Assembly (NCBI GenBank): GCA_022432975.1
Contig: CM039502.1
Coordinates: 26,272,996 to 26,336,995 of the forward strand
DNA: 64,000 nucleotides
Direction: 5' to 3'
Source: Begonia masoniana
Taxonomy: Eukaryota > Streptophyta > Magnoliopsida > Cucurbitales > Begoniaceae
Shown here: in pieces, positions 21,940 through 36,642 of the stretch
Position numbering within the stretch: position 1 is the stretch's first letter
How the letters are laid out: the number at the start of each line of letters is the position of its first letter
The notes under the pieces: generated by a model
Told to the model about the DNA's origin: nothing
The model's database searches: none
The model's input: only the letters and a program-made list of their open reading frames with translations
Translations under genes and position numbers: made by a program

Positions 21940-24536
21940 TGTCGTTTAAACGCCCGAATGGAGTAGAGTTCTCCTACCAGGCGATACCACAGAAACGTGG
22001 TATACCTGTTGTATCTACCTTGAAAGCTCAACGGCTGATGAAGTCAGGATGCATCGGATTTCTTGACCACGTTGTGGATGTTCAAAGGCAAAATGAGGTG
22101 GAACTTCAAAACATTCCGGTAGTCCGGGACTTCTCAGAGGTTTTCTTAGATGACTTACCGGGATTGCCACCTGATCGTGAAATCGAGTTTGAAATTGATG
22201 TATATCCTGGTGCGGAACCAGTATCGAAGAATCCGTACCGTATGACACCAATTGAACTGAAGGAATTGAAGGCTCAGCTGAAAGAGTTAGTGGACAAGGG
22301 TTTTGTGCGCCCTAGTTTCTCTCCGTGGGGTGCTCCCGTCTTATTTGTTAAGAAGAAGGATGGGTCTCTGCGGATGTGTATTGACTACCTTGAGCTGAAC
22401 AAGTTGACTATCAGAAATAAGTACCCGTTGCCAAGAATCGACGATTTGTTTGATCAGCTACAAGAGGCTCGGGTATTTTCTAAGATTGACTTACGCTCCG
22501 GCTATTACCAATTGAAGGTCAGAGCTGAAGATATTCCAAAGACTGCCTTCAAGACCCGATATGGACACTATGAGTTCTTGGTAATGTCGTTTGGATTAAC
22601 CAATGCTCCTGCTGCATTTATGGACTTGATGAACAGAATATTCCAGGACTTCCTGGATAAATTTGTGATCGTATTTATCGACGACATCCTAGTGTATTCT
22701 AGAAGTGAAGCCGAACATGAGGGGCACTTGACTATTGTACTGTCAGTCCTAAAGCAGCATCAATTATATGTCAAGTTATCAAAGTGTGAATTCTGGCTGA
22801 ACAGAATTAATTTCCTTGGCCACGTGGTGTTGGCTGAAGGAGTATCTGTGGACCCGGCCAAGATTGAGGCTGTAAGAGACTGGCCAAGGCCGAGGAATGC
22901 AAGCGAAGTACGGAGCTTTATCGGACTAGTTGGTTATTACAGGAAATTCATCAAGGGATTTTCTGTGATAGCAAAACCCATGACCAGCTTGACAAGGAAA
23001 GAAATCAAGTTCAGATGGTCTGAAGAATGTGAGGTGAGCTTTCAGACACTTAAGCAGAAATTAACCACTGCTCCTCTATTAGTATTGCCAGTTGAAGACG
23101 GCAAGTTCAGCGTATATTGTGATGCGTCAAAAATTGGCTTGGGATGCGTATTGATGCAAGAAGGGAAAGTGGTAGCATACGCGTCCAGACAATTGAAGAG
23201 CCATGAAGAAAACTACCCTACTCATGACCTTGAGTTAGCGGCAGTTGTATTTGCGCTGAAGGTATGGAGACACCACCTATATGGACAGTCATGTGAGGTG
23301 TTTTCTGACCACAAGAGTTTGAAGTACCTCTTTACTCAGAAGGAGTTGAATATGAGACAGAGGCGGTGGTTAGAATTTGTAAAAGACTACGATGTTGAGA
23401 TCAAATATCATCCTGGTAAAGCTAATGTGGTAACTGATGCACTGAGCAGGATGCCAGCTATTGTGCAACCAACTATGTCGGCTGTATCAATGCCTTTGAG
23501 GACGGAGATACAGAAGTTCGATATGGAGATAGTTTATAGGCTATCGGCCATACTAGCAGACTTAACGCTACGGCCCTCCGTCCTGGACCGAATTAAGGAA
23601 GCCCAGAAGACCAATTCAAAGGAGATGGCTGATATGGTGAGCAAGGTACCAATGGCCTCTTCCGAGTTCAGCTATTCGGGAGATGGTATCCTGAAGTTCA
23701 GAGATAGATGGTATGTTCCGAAGGATGAAGAGTTACGGAAGCACATCTTGTTGGAAGCCCACTCATCTTCTTTCTCTGTACATCCCGGTAGCACGAAGAT
23801 GTATCAAGACTTGAAACTTCACTTCTGGTGGCCGAATATGAAGAATGAAGTGGCCAAGTATGTGGAGTCTTGTATGATATGTCAACAGGTCAAAGCTGAA
23901 CATCAACGACCAAGTGGAATGCTTCAACCTCTCCCGATTCCCGAATGGAAGTGGGAGAACATCACAATGGACTTTGTTGTTGGCCTTCCAAGAACAGCTA
24001 AAGGCCACAATAGTATATGGGTCATAGTGGACAGATTGACGAAGTCAGCCCATTTTCTACCTGTGAAGACGACATTCTCCATGGATCAGTATGCTGAGCT
24101 ATATATTAGTGAGATTGTCAAGCTGCATGGTATTCCGGTGTCAATTGTTTCGGACCGGGATACTAGATTCACTTCCAGGTTTTGGAAAAGTTTGCAGAGC
24201 TCCTTGGGCACTAGATTAGACTTCAGCACGACATTTCATCCACAGACTGACGGACAATCTGAAAGAACAATCCAAATACTGGAAGATATGCTAAGGTCGT
24301 GTGTACTGGAATTTCATGCTCCTTGGAGTATATACTTGCCACTCGTGGAGTTTGCATACAACAATAGCTATCAGGCTACGATTGGTATGGCTCCATATGA
24401 AGCCCTTTACGGCAGAAAGTGTAGATCCCCGTTGTGTTGGGATGAGGTCGGAGAAACCAAGCTTATCGGCCCTGAGATATTACAGCAGATGTCTGAGGTG
24501 ATAGCTGCTATCAAACAGCGGATAAAAATTGCTTAG
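21894..24536 (+). pseudogene. Gypsy reverse transcriptase, RNase H and integrase
   Basis: An 880-codon open stretch covers most of pol. The reverse transcriptase has its palm entry near 22320-22385 and the catalytic FIDDILVYS at about 22674. RNase H begins with [10 protein letters not shown] near 23114, with a Glu and Asp further on. The integrase HHCC zinc region is at about 23740-23885 (CMICQQ), followed by the DDE core: Asp in [10 protein letters not shown] near 23962, Asp in VSDRDTRF near 24148, and Glu in [10 protein letters not shown] near 24255. Together they copy element RNA into DNA and insert it in the genome. The frame ends in TAG at 24534-24536, where the family continues through, so this is a nonsense mutation. 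Confidence 0.9.
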
Positions 24537-25007
24537 AGTCGACAGAAGAGTTATGCGGACAATAGAAGAAGGGACTTAGAGTTTGCCGAAGGCGATGAAG
24601 TATTCCTGAAGGTGTCGCCTTTTAAGGGCGTAATGAGATTCGGTAAGAAAGGAAAGCTCAGCCCACGGTTCATTGGCCCTTTTCCCATCTTGAAGCGTGT
24701 GGGAAACATGGCTTATAAACTACAGTTGCCAACATCGATGGATGGGGTCCACAATGTCTTCCATAATTCGATGCTGAGAAAATGTGTACGAGATCCAACT
24801 CAGATCGTGAAACAGGTGGACTTTGATATCATGCCGACACTGACGTATGAAGAAAGGCCCATACAGATATTGGATATGTCACTCAAAGTATTGCGAAACA
24901 AGGTGGTTCCACTGGTAAAAGTGTTATGGCGCAACCACAATGTGGAGGAAGCCACATGGGAAAGATAAGCGGATGTCAGGGCCCAGTATCCAAAGCTATT
25001 CGCTTAG
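24537..25007 (+). pseudogene. Integrase C-terminus with chromodomain-like tail
   Basis: The reading continues in frame after the TAG: a basic linker, the GKLSPRFIGPFPIL segment of the integrase C-terminal domain near 24650, then a segment ending in VKVLWRNHNVEEATWE near 24960, typical of chromovirus chromodomain tails that steer integration to heterochromatin. A TAA at 24966-24968 falls just before the family's usual end; the next stop is TAG at 25005-25007. Confidence 0.8.
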
Positions 25008-25047
25008 GCAAATTTTGGGGACAAAATTTCTGTTAAGGTGGGTGGAA
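25008..25047 (+). other. 3' untranslated end with polypurine tract
   Basis: The segment ends AAGGTGGGTGGAA immediately before the 3' LTR. This purine run is the likely primer for plus-strand synthesis. Confidence 0.75.
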
Positions 25048-28000
25048 TGTAACACCCGGTATTTTGCCATGTAATAGTTTTCCCGGATCATTTAATCGGG
25101 ATTAATATTATATTAATACAAAGGAGTGTTTTTGTGGAACTGTTGGAATAATTGTGGAGAACTAAACTAATGTGTAACTAAACAAAACATTAAGTTTAAA
25201 ATGCATGGAAGAGCAATTTGGAGAGAAATTAAGGTTGGTGGGAGTGAGCCAATGGTTGAATGACATCTGGCGACTTGATGAAGAAGCTAAGTCTTCCTCC
25301 TACGTGAAACCCTCACTTCTCATCTGTTTCTTCCCACTGCTCTTTGTTTTCTCTTCCTGGCGATTTTGACAAAGCACCAACACTTTGTTTCCTCGTTTTT
25401 CTTCTATTTCCTTCAATCGAGGTAATCATCTATGGAAGTTATTGATTTTGGACAAGTTTAATGCGAGTTTTCACTGGGGTTTAGGGTTATTAATTCTGTG
25501 AAAACTCACTGTTTTGGATGAAAATACGTTAGTGTGTTTTCCTAAAGAGTTGAAATGAGCTTGCTGCATATTCTACAAGTTATTTGTTAGCATTTGCAGC
25601 TTGTTTAATTTCTCAACATTTCAGCAACAGATCCGAGCGTTCCAGGGACATTCGAGCATTCTACACTGCAGCAAACAGGTAAGTTCATAACCGTAGGTTG
25701 GCCCTTAAGGCCCTACATCACGGAGGTACTAGGTTTCTTGTTCTGTCGGGTTGTTTTGGGTAGAAAGGTTATAGTCTATGTTCTGAAATGTCTGGCTTCG
25801 ATTTACTTTCTGTTGTCTTATTTCTGCTGTCTGCCTGTTTAAGTTCAAGCACCGTTCATGCATACACGTTTTCTCTGAAAGACATGCAAATGTTATCTGT
25901 ACACTGTTTGAAACTAAACAAGATAAAATCCGACTGAAATGTACCAGGTTAAGTGCGAGACGGGGACTGGCCCCAGAACTGTTTACTGTTTACCGTTTAC
26001 TGTACTGTATCCCTGAATGTGCCTGATAGTGCACCCTCCCCCTTCCCCACTGTTTGCCAGCTCCCCTATAAGCTCCACTTAATTCTACTGCCACTGTAAC
26101 TTAATGCTCTGTACTGTCACCTTATTTCTGAAAAACTGCATGCATAGCATTTTGCATCACTGCATTCTGATTATATCCGTGCTGAGTTTTAGACTCATAG
26201 GTGAACTCTCTGATGTAGGTACTGAACCTGAAACCGAGGTCTTTGTGTTAAAAGCCCTGTAGAAAACTTCTGTTTTGGGAGTTTCTGTAAATCTATGTTA
26301 AGTTTTGTACTGTCTTTGGAATTTTGAAACAATGTATAGATTCTGTTTCAATGTTTAAAACCACTGTATTTGACAGTTAAGTTCGTATTCTACAGTATTC
26401 TGGAATTTGTTTGGGATATTCTCCGATAATCTGTTCATGGATTGTCTCTGGTTTTGGAATAATCCATGCAGTTGTTTTCTTGATCTTCTGTTAGGTTTTC
26501 TAACTTCTGTCATGTTCCCATGCATGTTTTAAAACTGTGTTTAGAATCGGGTTTGAAGGTTTGAAGCCCTTATGCCTTCTGTTTGAAGTTTTCTGTTCCT
26601 ATGACTTCCTGTTAAAGTTGTCAAGTTTTGCCTTAAAAGCTGCATCTTCCGATCACGTTCACTGCCTGCATCCACCGGTGACGTCATCCATCTTCCAGCT
26701 GACGTCATCTCCTTCTACCGATTTCGTTCACTGCCTGCATCCACCGGTGACGTCATCCATCTTCCGGCTGACGTCATCTCCTTCTACCGATTCATTCAAC
26801 TGCCTGCATCCACTGGTGACGTCATCCATCTTCCGGCTGACGTCATTTCCTTCTACCGATTTCGTTCACTGCCTGCATCCACCGGTGACGTCATCCATAT
26901 TCTGGCTGACGTTATCTCCTTTTTACCGATTTCGTTCACTGCCTGCATCCACCGGTGACGTCATCCATCTTCCGGCTGATGTCATCTCCTTCTACCGATT
27001 TCGTTCACTGCCTGCATCCACCGGTGACGTCATCTCCTTCTACCGATTTCGTTCACTGCCTGCATCCACCGGTGACGTCATCTCCTTCTACCGATTTCGT
27101 TCACTGCCTGCATCCACCGGTGACGTCATCTCCTTCTACCGATTTCGTTCACTGCCTGCATCCACCGGTGACGTCATCTCCTTCTACCGATTTCGTTCAC
27201 TGCCTGCATCCACCGTGACGTCATCCATCTTCCGGCTGACGTCATCTCCTTCTACCGATTTCGTTCACTGCCTGCATCCACCGGTGACGTCATCTCCTTC
27301 TACCGATTTCGTTCACTGCCTGCATCCACCGGTGACGTCATCTCCTTCTACCGATTTCGTTCACTGCCTGCATCCACCGGTGACGTCATCTCCTTCTACC
27401 GATTTCGTTCACTGCCTGCATCCACCGGTGACGTCATCTCCTTCTACCGATTTCGTTCACTGCCTGCATCCACCGGTGACGTCATCCATCTTCCGGCTGA
27501 CGTCATCTCCTTCTACCGATTTCGTTCACTGCCTGCATCCACCGGTGACGTCATCTCCTTCTACCGATTTCGTTCACTGCCTGCATCCACCGGTGACGTC
27601 ATCTCCTTCTACCGATTTCGTTCACTGCCTGCATCCACCGGTGACGTCATCTCCTTCTACCGATTTCGTTCACTGCCTGCATCCACCGGTGACGTCATCT
27701 CCTTCTACCGATTTCGTTCACTGCCTGCATCCACCGGTGACGTCATCCATCTTCCGGCTGACGTCATCTCCTTCTACCGATTTCGTTCACTGCCTGCATC
27801 CACCGGTGACGTCATCTCCTTCTACCGATTTCGTTCACTGCCTGCATCCACCGGTGACGTCATCTCCTTCTACCGATTTCGTTCACTGCCTGCATCCACC
27901 GGTGACGTCATCTCCTTCTACCGATTTCGTTCACTGCCTGCATCCACCGGTGACGTCATCTCCTTCTACCGATTTCGTTCACTGCCTGCATCCACCGGTG

Positions 28001-29705
28001 ACGTCATCCATCTTCCGGCTGACGTCATCTCCTTCTACCGATTTCGTTCACTGCCTGCATCCACCGGTGACGTCATCCATCTTCCGGCTGACGTCATCTC
28101 CTTCTACCGATTTCGTTCACTGCCTGCATCCACCGGTGACGTCATCCATCTTCCGGCTGACGTCATCTCCTTCTACCGATTTCGTTCACTGCCTGCATCC
28201 ACCGGTGACGTCATCCATCTTCCGGCTGACGTCATCTCCTTCTACCGATTTCGTTCACTGCCTGCATCCACCGGTGACGTCATCTCCTTCTACCGATTTC
28301 GTTCACTGCCTGCATCCACCGGTGACGTCATCCATCTTCCGGCTGACGTCATCTCCTTCTACCGATTTCGTTCACTGCCTGCATCCACCGGTGACGTCAT
28401 CCATCTTCCGGCTGACGTCATCTCCTTCTACCGATTTCGTTCACTGCCTGCATCCACCGGTGACGTCATCTCCTTCTACCGATTTCGTTCACTGCCTGCA
28501 TCCACCGGTGACGTCATCTCCTTCTACCGATTTCGTTCACTGCCTGCATCCACCGGTGACGTCATCTCCTTCTACCGATTTCGTTCACTGCCTGCATCCA
28601 CCGGTGACGTCATCCATCTTCCGGCTGACGTCATCTCCTTCTACCGATTTCGTTCACTGCCTGCATCCACCGGTGACGTCATCCATCTTCCGGCTGACGT
28701 CATCTCCTTCTACCGATTTCGTTCACTGCCTGCATCCACCGGTGACGTCATCTCCTTCTACCGATTTCGTTCACTGCCTGCATCCACCGGTGACGTCATC
28801 TCCTTCTACCGATTTCGTTCACTGCCTGCATCCACCGGTGACGTCATCTCCTTCTACCGATTTCGTTCACTGCCTGCATCCACCGGTGACGTCATCTCCT
28901 TCTACCGATTTCGTTCACTGCCTGCATCCACCGGTGACGTCATCCATCTTCCGGCTGACGTCATCTCCTTCTACCGATTTCGTTCACTGCCTGCATCCAC
29001 CGGTGACGTCATCCATCTTCCGGCTGACGTCATCTCCTTCTACCGATTTCGTTCACTGCCTGCATCCACCGGTGACGTCATCTCCTTCTACCGATTTCGT
29101 TCACTGCCTGCATCCACCGGTGACGTCATCTCCTTCTACCGATTTCGTTCACTGCCTGCATCCACCGGTGACGTCATCTCCTTCTACCGATTTCGTTCAC
29201 TGCCTGCATCCACCGGTGACGTCATCTCCTTCTACCGATTTCGTTCACTGCCTGCATCCACCGGTGACGTCATCTCCTTCTACCGATTTCGTTCACTGCC
29301 TGCATCCACCGGTGACGTCATCTCCTTCTACCGATTTCGTTCACTGCCTGCATCCACCGGTGACGTCATCTCCTTCTACCGATTTCGTTCACTGCCTGCA
29401 TCCACCGGTGACGTCATCCATCTTCCGGCTGACGTCATCTCCTTCTAGTTTACTTCACTGTAGTTTCTCCTTCTCTGTAAAGTTACATTTATAGGGTTTG
29501 CGATGACAGTGCATGTTTTCTGTCATTCGGTTCTGTTTTCCGTTAAAGTTTTCAAAGTTCAGTTGGCTTTCATAAGTTGTTCCAGTAACGCTATCTGTTC
29601 TGTTTATGTTCAAAAAAAAAAAATTAGTCACCGTTTTCCGTCCACTGTCCCGGAGTGATGGCTCCGATCACGGACTCCGATCGGGTTCAGTTTTGGGTCG
29701 TCACA
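25048..29705 (+). repeat. 3' LTR of the gypsy element, greatly expanded
   Basis: It matches the 5' LTR closely outside two differences: loss of about 150 bp after ACCGAGG near 26238, and expansion of the tandem array. The arm pair is conserved (CCTACATCAC at 25712-25721, TGATGTAGG at 26211-26219). It ends GTCGTCACA at 29705. Confidence 0.9.
26640..29450 (+). repeat. Large tandem array (48-bp and 69-bp units, about 50 copies)
   Basis: Units alternate between a 69-bp form like that in the 5' LTR and a 48-bp form lacking a 21-bp segment (CATCTTCCGGCTGACGTCAT region). From about 27000 the copies are nearly identical and arranged in higher-order blocks such as one long plus four short units, repeated three times between about 27210 and 28000. 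Each short unit has one TGACGTCAT palindrome and each long unit two. Both lengths are multiples of three, so a long open frame crosses the array; I regard it as accidental. Confidence 0.95.
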
Positions 29706-29710
29706 AAAAA

Positions 29711-31216
<1,506 letters not shown>

Positions 31217-34200
31217 TAAAATCACCCTCAAATATGAAGTGTTTAACAAAAAAACCCTAAAACCATTTTGTAAACAACATCACCCTTGAAGTATGAAAAA
31301 TCTAACAAATCAACCTCCGATGGCCCCCCGTTCTCAGAGATCAGCCCCCTGATCTTTGAGAACATGGGTCATTCTCGAAGAACGGGGGCCGATCTCACTT
31401 GAATCGTTCAAGTGAGATCGGGTGTGGTGGCCTCCCACACCGAGGGGTTGTGACCCCCCGTTCTCGATGAAACATATACCAAATAATATCGTATATGCTT
31501 GAAATTTTTATCACATGTTCAACATATCATGAAAAGATAATCTGGAAATTTTCATGATTTTCAACACATGTACGATTTATTATAATTTTTTATGTATGTT
31601 TTATAGAATATTGATTTAAAAAATTATAATAAATTATACAAGTGTTGAAAAATCACGAAATTTTCTAGATCATCTTCTTATGATATATTGAATATGTGGT
31701 TAAAGTTATATGTTTTTTGAGATATCCACTATGAATTTTTTTTTAAATTTATTTTAGGATAATTAAATTTAACCGGTGATGGCCGCCAGTTGCCATTGAT
31801 CTGTTCATGGTGAAGCCTGAGGTGAGACAGTGGAAACATTAAGAGCTACTTAGAGAATCAAACACAAACCCTAAAGCTATGGGAATCAAGACCTTCAATG
31901 ACCAATCCATAGCAACATTGATCATTCAAGAGAGCGTCGACATTATCGTTAGAGTCAAAGGAAGAGGGATTAATGTGCAACATAGGCGAGGTTAAAAAGA
32001 GGGTAATTTTGAACATTTTGGTAATTAAAAAATGATAATTTTGAATTATTCAACTGAGATTGGGGGTGATGACTCTCCACAGCAGGGGGTGGTGACCACC
32101 ACCTATTGTGAATAAAAAAAAACATACCAAACGATATCAGATTTGTTTGAAATATTTACCACATATTCAACATATTTTGAGAAGATAATCTATAAATTTT
32201 TCTGATTTTTCAACACTTGTATGATTTATAATGTTTTAAACAATATTTTACAAAACAGACGTGAAAAATTATAATAAATCATTTAAGATTTGAAAAATAC
32301 GAAATTTTCTAAATTATCTTCACATGATATGTTGAACATGTGATAAAAGTCATGAAGATCAGGGGGTCGATCTCTGAGAAAAGGGGGTCGACAGGGGTTG
32401 ATTTTTTAGGTTTTTCATACTTCGATGGTGATGTTGTTTACAAAATGACTTTAAGGTTCTTTTTGTTAAACACCTCATACTTTGTGTAACATCCGAAAAA
32501 TTCCTAAAACATACGTAGCCTTAGTTAAGATATGTTGTGAGACTTTAAAGCTATTCCTAATATTATCCTAGCAAGTTGATTTGAGAGAGTGTAATTGGGA
32601 GAGAAAACCATAACGTTGGAAGAGAAATTAAGAGAAAACCTTAGAATTTGTTTGTTAGGAATTTTGTTGCAATGAATTTTTAATTAAAGGAAAAGTTAAA
32701 TGAACAAAAAGGGTTAGATGGGGTGCATTTCACGTTAAAGTGAAGCCAAAGTGAAGGAATAGAAAATAAAGAAGTGTTGACAAGTCAAAATAAATGAACT
32801 TTTTGAAAAGTCAATGGAAGTCAAGAACCATTAGAATAAATGGCTATAAAAGTGAATAAAAGGGATAAAAGGAGAGGTCTTCACGTGGGATTACATCGGT
32901 AATCGAGGGTTGGGGGTTCTTTTGGAATTAGTTGAATTTTAGTGGTAAAAATCAAAAAGAAGAAAAAGTAATTTTATAAATTGGTAAAGTATGTGTAAAA
33001 ATGGCAAAAATCATTTTCTTTCTCTCCTTTCTTCCCACGAAGACCAGCAGCCATTGAAGCCTTTTCTCCTCCATTTCCATCACATTTTTCTAGAGCTTTT
33101 AGGTATGGATTAAGTGAGTTTGATTATGGATACATTTTAGTGAAGGTTTTTAGTGTTTTAAGTGTATTTTGAGTGAGTTTAGTGGGTGTTTAAAAACCCT
33201 AATGGAAAACCTCCGAAATTTTGATTTCTTTGGTAAGTTTTCTTCTTATTTTGGTAGTTTAAACATTCAATAGGATAGATTAGGTTGTTTATGGAGATAG
33301 GTTAAGGTTAGAAGTGAAATAGTGAAAAACCGATTTTGGGAAGATTAGTGGCCGATTCTGTTTTGATGATTTCGGTTTGGCCAAGTTATTTGGTTGTTGA
33401 ATTTAAGTGTTTCAATGGATAGTAGATGTAACACCTCAATTTAAAAATCCCCTAATTTAAAATCTTAATTTTGAAAACCCTAGAATTTTCCCCAAATTGA
33501 TTCTTGAAATCGAGCGTTAAATCGAAAATTTAAAATTTAAAACATATTAATTGAAAACTTAATTAATACAGAAGCTTTGAACTCTTGAAACCAACACATA
33601 ATTAAAACAATAAATAAAACTTTATTTAATGATAAAAATTTTATCATAATTTTCAAAGTCTTAAATTAAAACAAAGCATTAAATATCTTTTGAAAAAGTA
33701 AAGCATACTAATTTAAATCACTTTCTTCGAAATTCACAATATTATCTTCATCTGTATGCTCGCTTGCCACTTGAGGGTTCTCAATTGCAGCAATTTCTTC
33801 CTCAGACAAAAACTCACCTACATCACAAGTTAAAACAAAAGGTGAGAAAACTCAGTAAGTGGAAATACGTGCAAAACTTTTACTTTTACTCTTACTTTTA
33901 CTGAATCCTGTTAAGACTTAGCCATCTCATTGTCGTTCAGGCATCGTCATCTTTTACTTTTAATTTTAACGATCAAGCTCACCATCTCATTGTCGTTCAG
34001 GCTTTTGCTATCACGTTAAAACATATGCTCAAGCTCACCATCTCACTGTCGTTCAGGCTTTTGCTATCGCATTTTCTTTTACTTTTTCATACATATGCAA
34101 ATAACCTATCTATTTTATCTTTTAAACTATTCTATGTCGATATTCTAACATACGTGCTCAATCATTGAAAACGTGTGACTGAAAAATAAAATAATATAAA

Positions 34201-34997
34201 TATCTTATGATGTAGGGCCGTAGCCAAAACTTGTATTTACACTTACTTGGATTCCAAGCAATTTAATGTCTATCGAGATTTTCCAAAATTTCCAGAACAA
34301 TATCCTGCTCAATTAAAACCTTTGATATTAATATCCTACTTAATAATTTCCAATTTCCAAAGTAAATTGAGCAGAATTTCTTTACGTTTTGTTATCGGGT
34401 CGGACCGGGTTGATTGAGTCGATTTGAATCGAATCGGACGGTTCTAAAATATTTTATGCCTAATTCGTATATCAAAATTAAAATCCCACTTAATTTTAAT
34501 CCAACTTTGAAAGAATTTGGGCAGGAATTCTTACCGGTTAAATTTTCGATCGGTTCGATTAGAATCGGGTCGAAAATCAGGTCGGGTCCGGTTCGGGTGA
34601 ACAGTACCGGGTTGGGTCGTGAACAGTGCTGTTCGGGTCACTGCTGGTTCGGTTCGGGTCAGGTTGACTTAAGTGAACCGGTTCGGTTCACTGCCTGGTT
34701 CAGGTTTTAAAAGAAGAACCCTATCCTTCCTTCTTCCTTCGCGATTCTGCAGAGAGTGAGAGGGAATCAGAGAAAGAGAGATCGAGCAAGAGAGAAACAG
34801 AGTAACAGAGAGGGAGGGAGGTGTGACAGAAAGGGGAAAACGAAGAGTGAGGGAGGCTTACTCCGATGGGTTGTCGACGGTGGTTAAGGATCTTCGTCGG
34901 AGTTCGGCTGCGGTGGTCGGAGCTGGTTGTTCACTGCTTCAGAAATCCGAGGTAAGTTCTCCTTTTATGACTTCAGAGAACTCGAGAGGGAGAGGAG

Positions 34998-36574
34998 TGT
35001 TGACTTAAATGATGTTTTAGTCTAAATATGTTTTTGATGATGTGTTTGAATGGTTAATATTGTAATCTGATTATGTTAAGTGAATGAGAATAACGACTAT
35101 GCATTAGTAATTTAATCTGTTGGAAATACCCTTGGAAAGGGTATTTTAGTTGTTTAACAATCGTGATTAAGTGTACAGGGCTAAAAATTCATCTGCCGAT
35201 GAGTTGTTAAAAATAGACATATACCGATCGCTAAATGACAAAGCAAAGAAGGCTTCTGCCGATGGCCTTCATCTACCGATCGATAAAACGACAAAAGAAG
35301 AAGTCGTTCAAAGCCTACTTCAACCGATCGCTAGACGACATATACCGATGGAGTTTAATGGTGCTTCTGCCGATGGCTTTGTCAAGATACTCATACCGAT
35401 GGCGTTTGAAGTTGCACATGCCGATGGCGGTTCAGCGCATATATTTTTACTTCTGCCGATGGCGGTTCAGCGCTAATGCTTGTACTAATGGATTCTCAAC
35501 GTGCATCTGCCGACAGAGTTCAAAGACGTGCATCTGCCGATGGAGTTCAAGGCTTGCATCTGCCGATGGAGTTCAAGGCTTGCATCTGCCGATGGCGTTT
35601 GAATATACATCTGCCGATAGCGTTGAAGATACATCTGTCGATGGCGCTGTTAAGCGTGCACCTGCCAATGGACTTCAAAGCGTGCACCTGTCGATGAAGT
35701 TCAAGATATACCTGCCGATGAAGTTCAAGATACACCTGCCGATGGTTTTTCAAGCTTCACCTGCCGATGGCGTTGAAGATATATCTGCCGATAACTTTTA
35801 AGTTGCATATACCGATGGACTGTTAGAGCAACACATACCGATGATGTGGCGATTGAATTAAAGCTGCTTCCACCGATGATCTTCTGCTAGAATTCAAAAT
35901 AGCCGCGAAGCTACAGTGACGTCGTTTTCAGCATTAACTCCAGAACTTTAATGGCGACGACGACTTGCAACTACAGACGGCAACGGCTACCTGATCTAGT
36001 ACGGATGCTTCCAAACGGTAACATTTTCCATTTGAAGAAAGAAGCATTCAATTCAGAGCTGAAAAAGTAAACAGAGTATTTAAGCCGAGGTTAGAGCACG
36101 AAGATACAACTTTTGCGAATTTGATTTCCTGAGCCCTAACGTGCGAATCATACTCTGTATTCTCCATCTACATCTCTCTATTCCAAAACTTGAGATTCTG
36201 TTTTGAGAGTTGGTAGATTAGCGTAATCTGTCATTCAAATCTGAAAACCCTGTAAGGCAGTGGATTGACGCCCGTAAAGTTCAATCCAGGATTGTATAAG
36301 GCTGTGGATCGAAGCCTGCAAAGTTCGATAAGCATTTCTCGTTGAGGAGAATTAAGAATTCTTCAAGGGGGAGCCTTGGAGCATGGACATAGGCAGTTTG
36401 GCCGAACCACGTTAAAATCTGTGGTGTTGAATTTCTCTCTCTCTCTTCACTTTATTTAGTTGTCTGCTATTATTAATCTATAAGTTGTTTATTCAAGAGA
36501 GAAATTTGGTTAGATTTGAAATTAAAATTAAAAAGGTCTAATTCACCCCCCTCTTAGACAATCTCGATCCTACA
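34998..36574 (+). repeat. 5' LTR of the copia element
   Basis: It starts TGTTGACTTAAATG and ends CCTACA. From about 35180 to 35870 it carries some 20 irregularly spaced CTGCCGATGG-like words separated by 15-40 bases, which read open in several frames by chance. A TATA-like TATTTAAG lies near 36076. Confidence 0.93.
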
Positions 36575-36576
36575 AT

Positions 36577-36588
36577 TGGTATCAGAGC
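36577..36588 (+). other. Primer-binding site (tRNA-iMet)
   Basis: TGGTATCAGAGC, a perfect match to the usual initiator tRNA-Met primer-binding sequence, lies two bases after the 5' LTR. Confidence 0.95.
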
Positions 36589-36642
36589 GAGGTTATCATT
36601 CTCTAAGCTGTGTTTAAACACTGTGTGTTATATATTTTCACA

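Larger units (their letters stand above)
17848..29705 (+). mobile_element. Complete Ty3/gypsy element, chromovirus (Tekay/Del-like)
   Basis: Both LTRs, a primer-binding site, gag-pol and a target duplication (AAAAA at 17843-17847 and 29706-29710) are present. Domain order is gag, protease, reverse transcriptase, RNase H, integrase, which is the Ty3 order, and the polyprotein ends in a chromodomain-like segment. Long LTRs and this ending fit the Tekay/Del branch. The 5' LTR is 2563 bp and the 3' LTR 4658 bp; the gap is mostly tandem-array length. Frameshifts and in-frame stops make the element non-autonomous. Confidence 0.9.

Noticed and set aside
26537..29494. 985-codon open frame
   Set aside because: It is the tandem array of an LTR; both unit lengths are multiples of three, so stops never arise. 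Another frame is also open over part of it.
35171..35801. Open frames of 60-190 codons in the copia LTR (also at 44273-44786)
   Set aside because: They overlap in several frames over the CTGCCGATGG array and are not conserved as protein.
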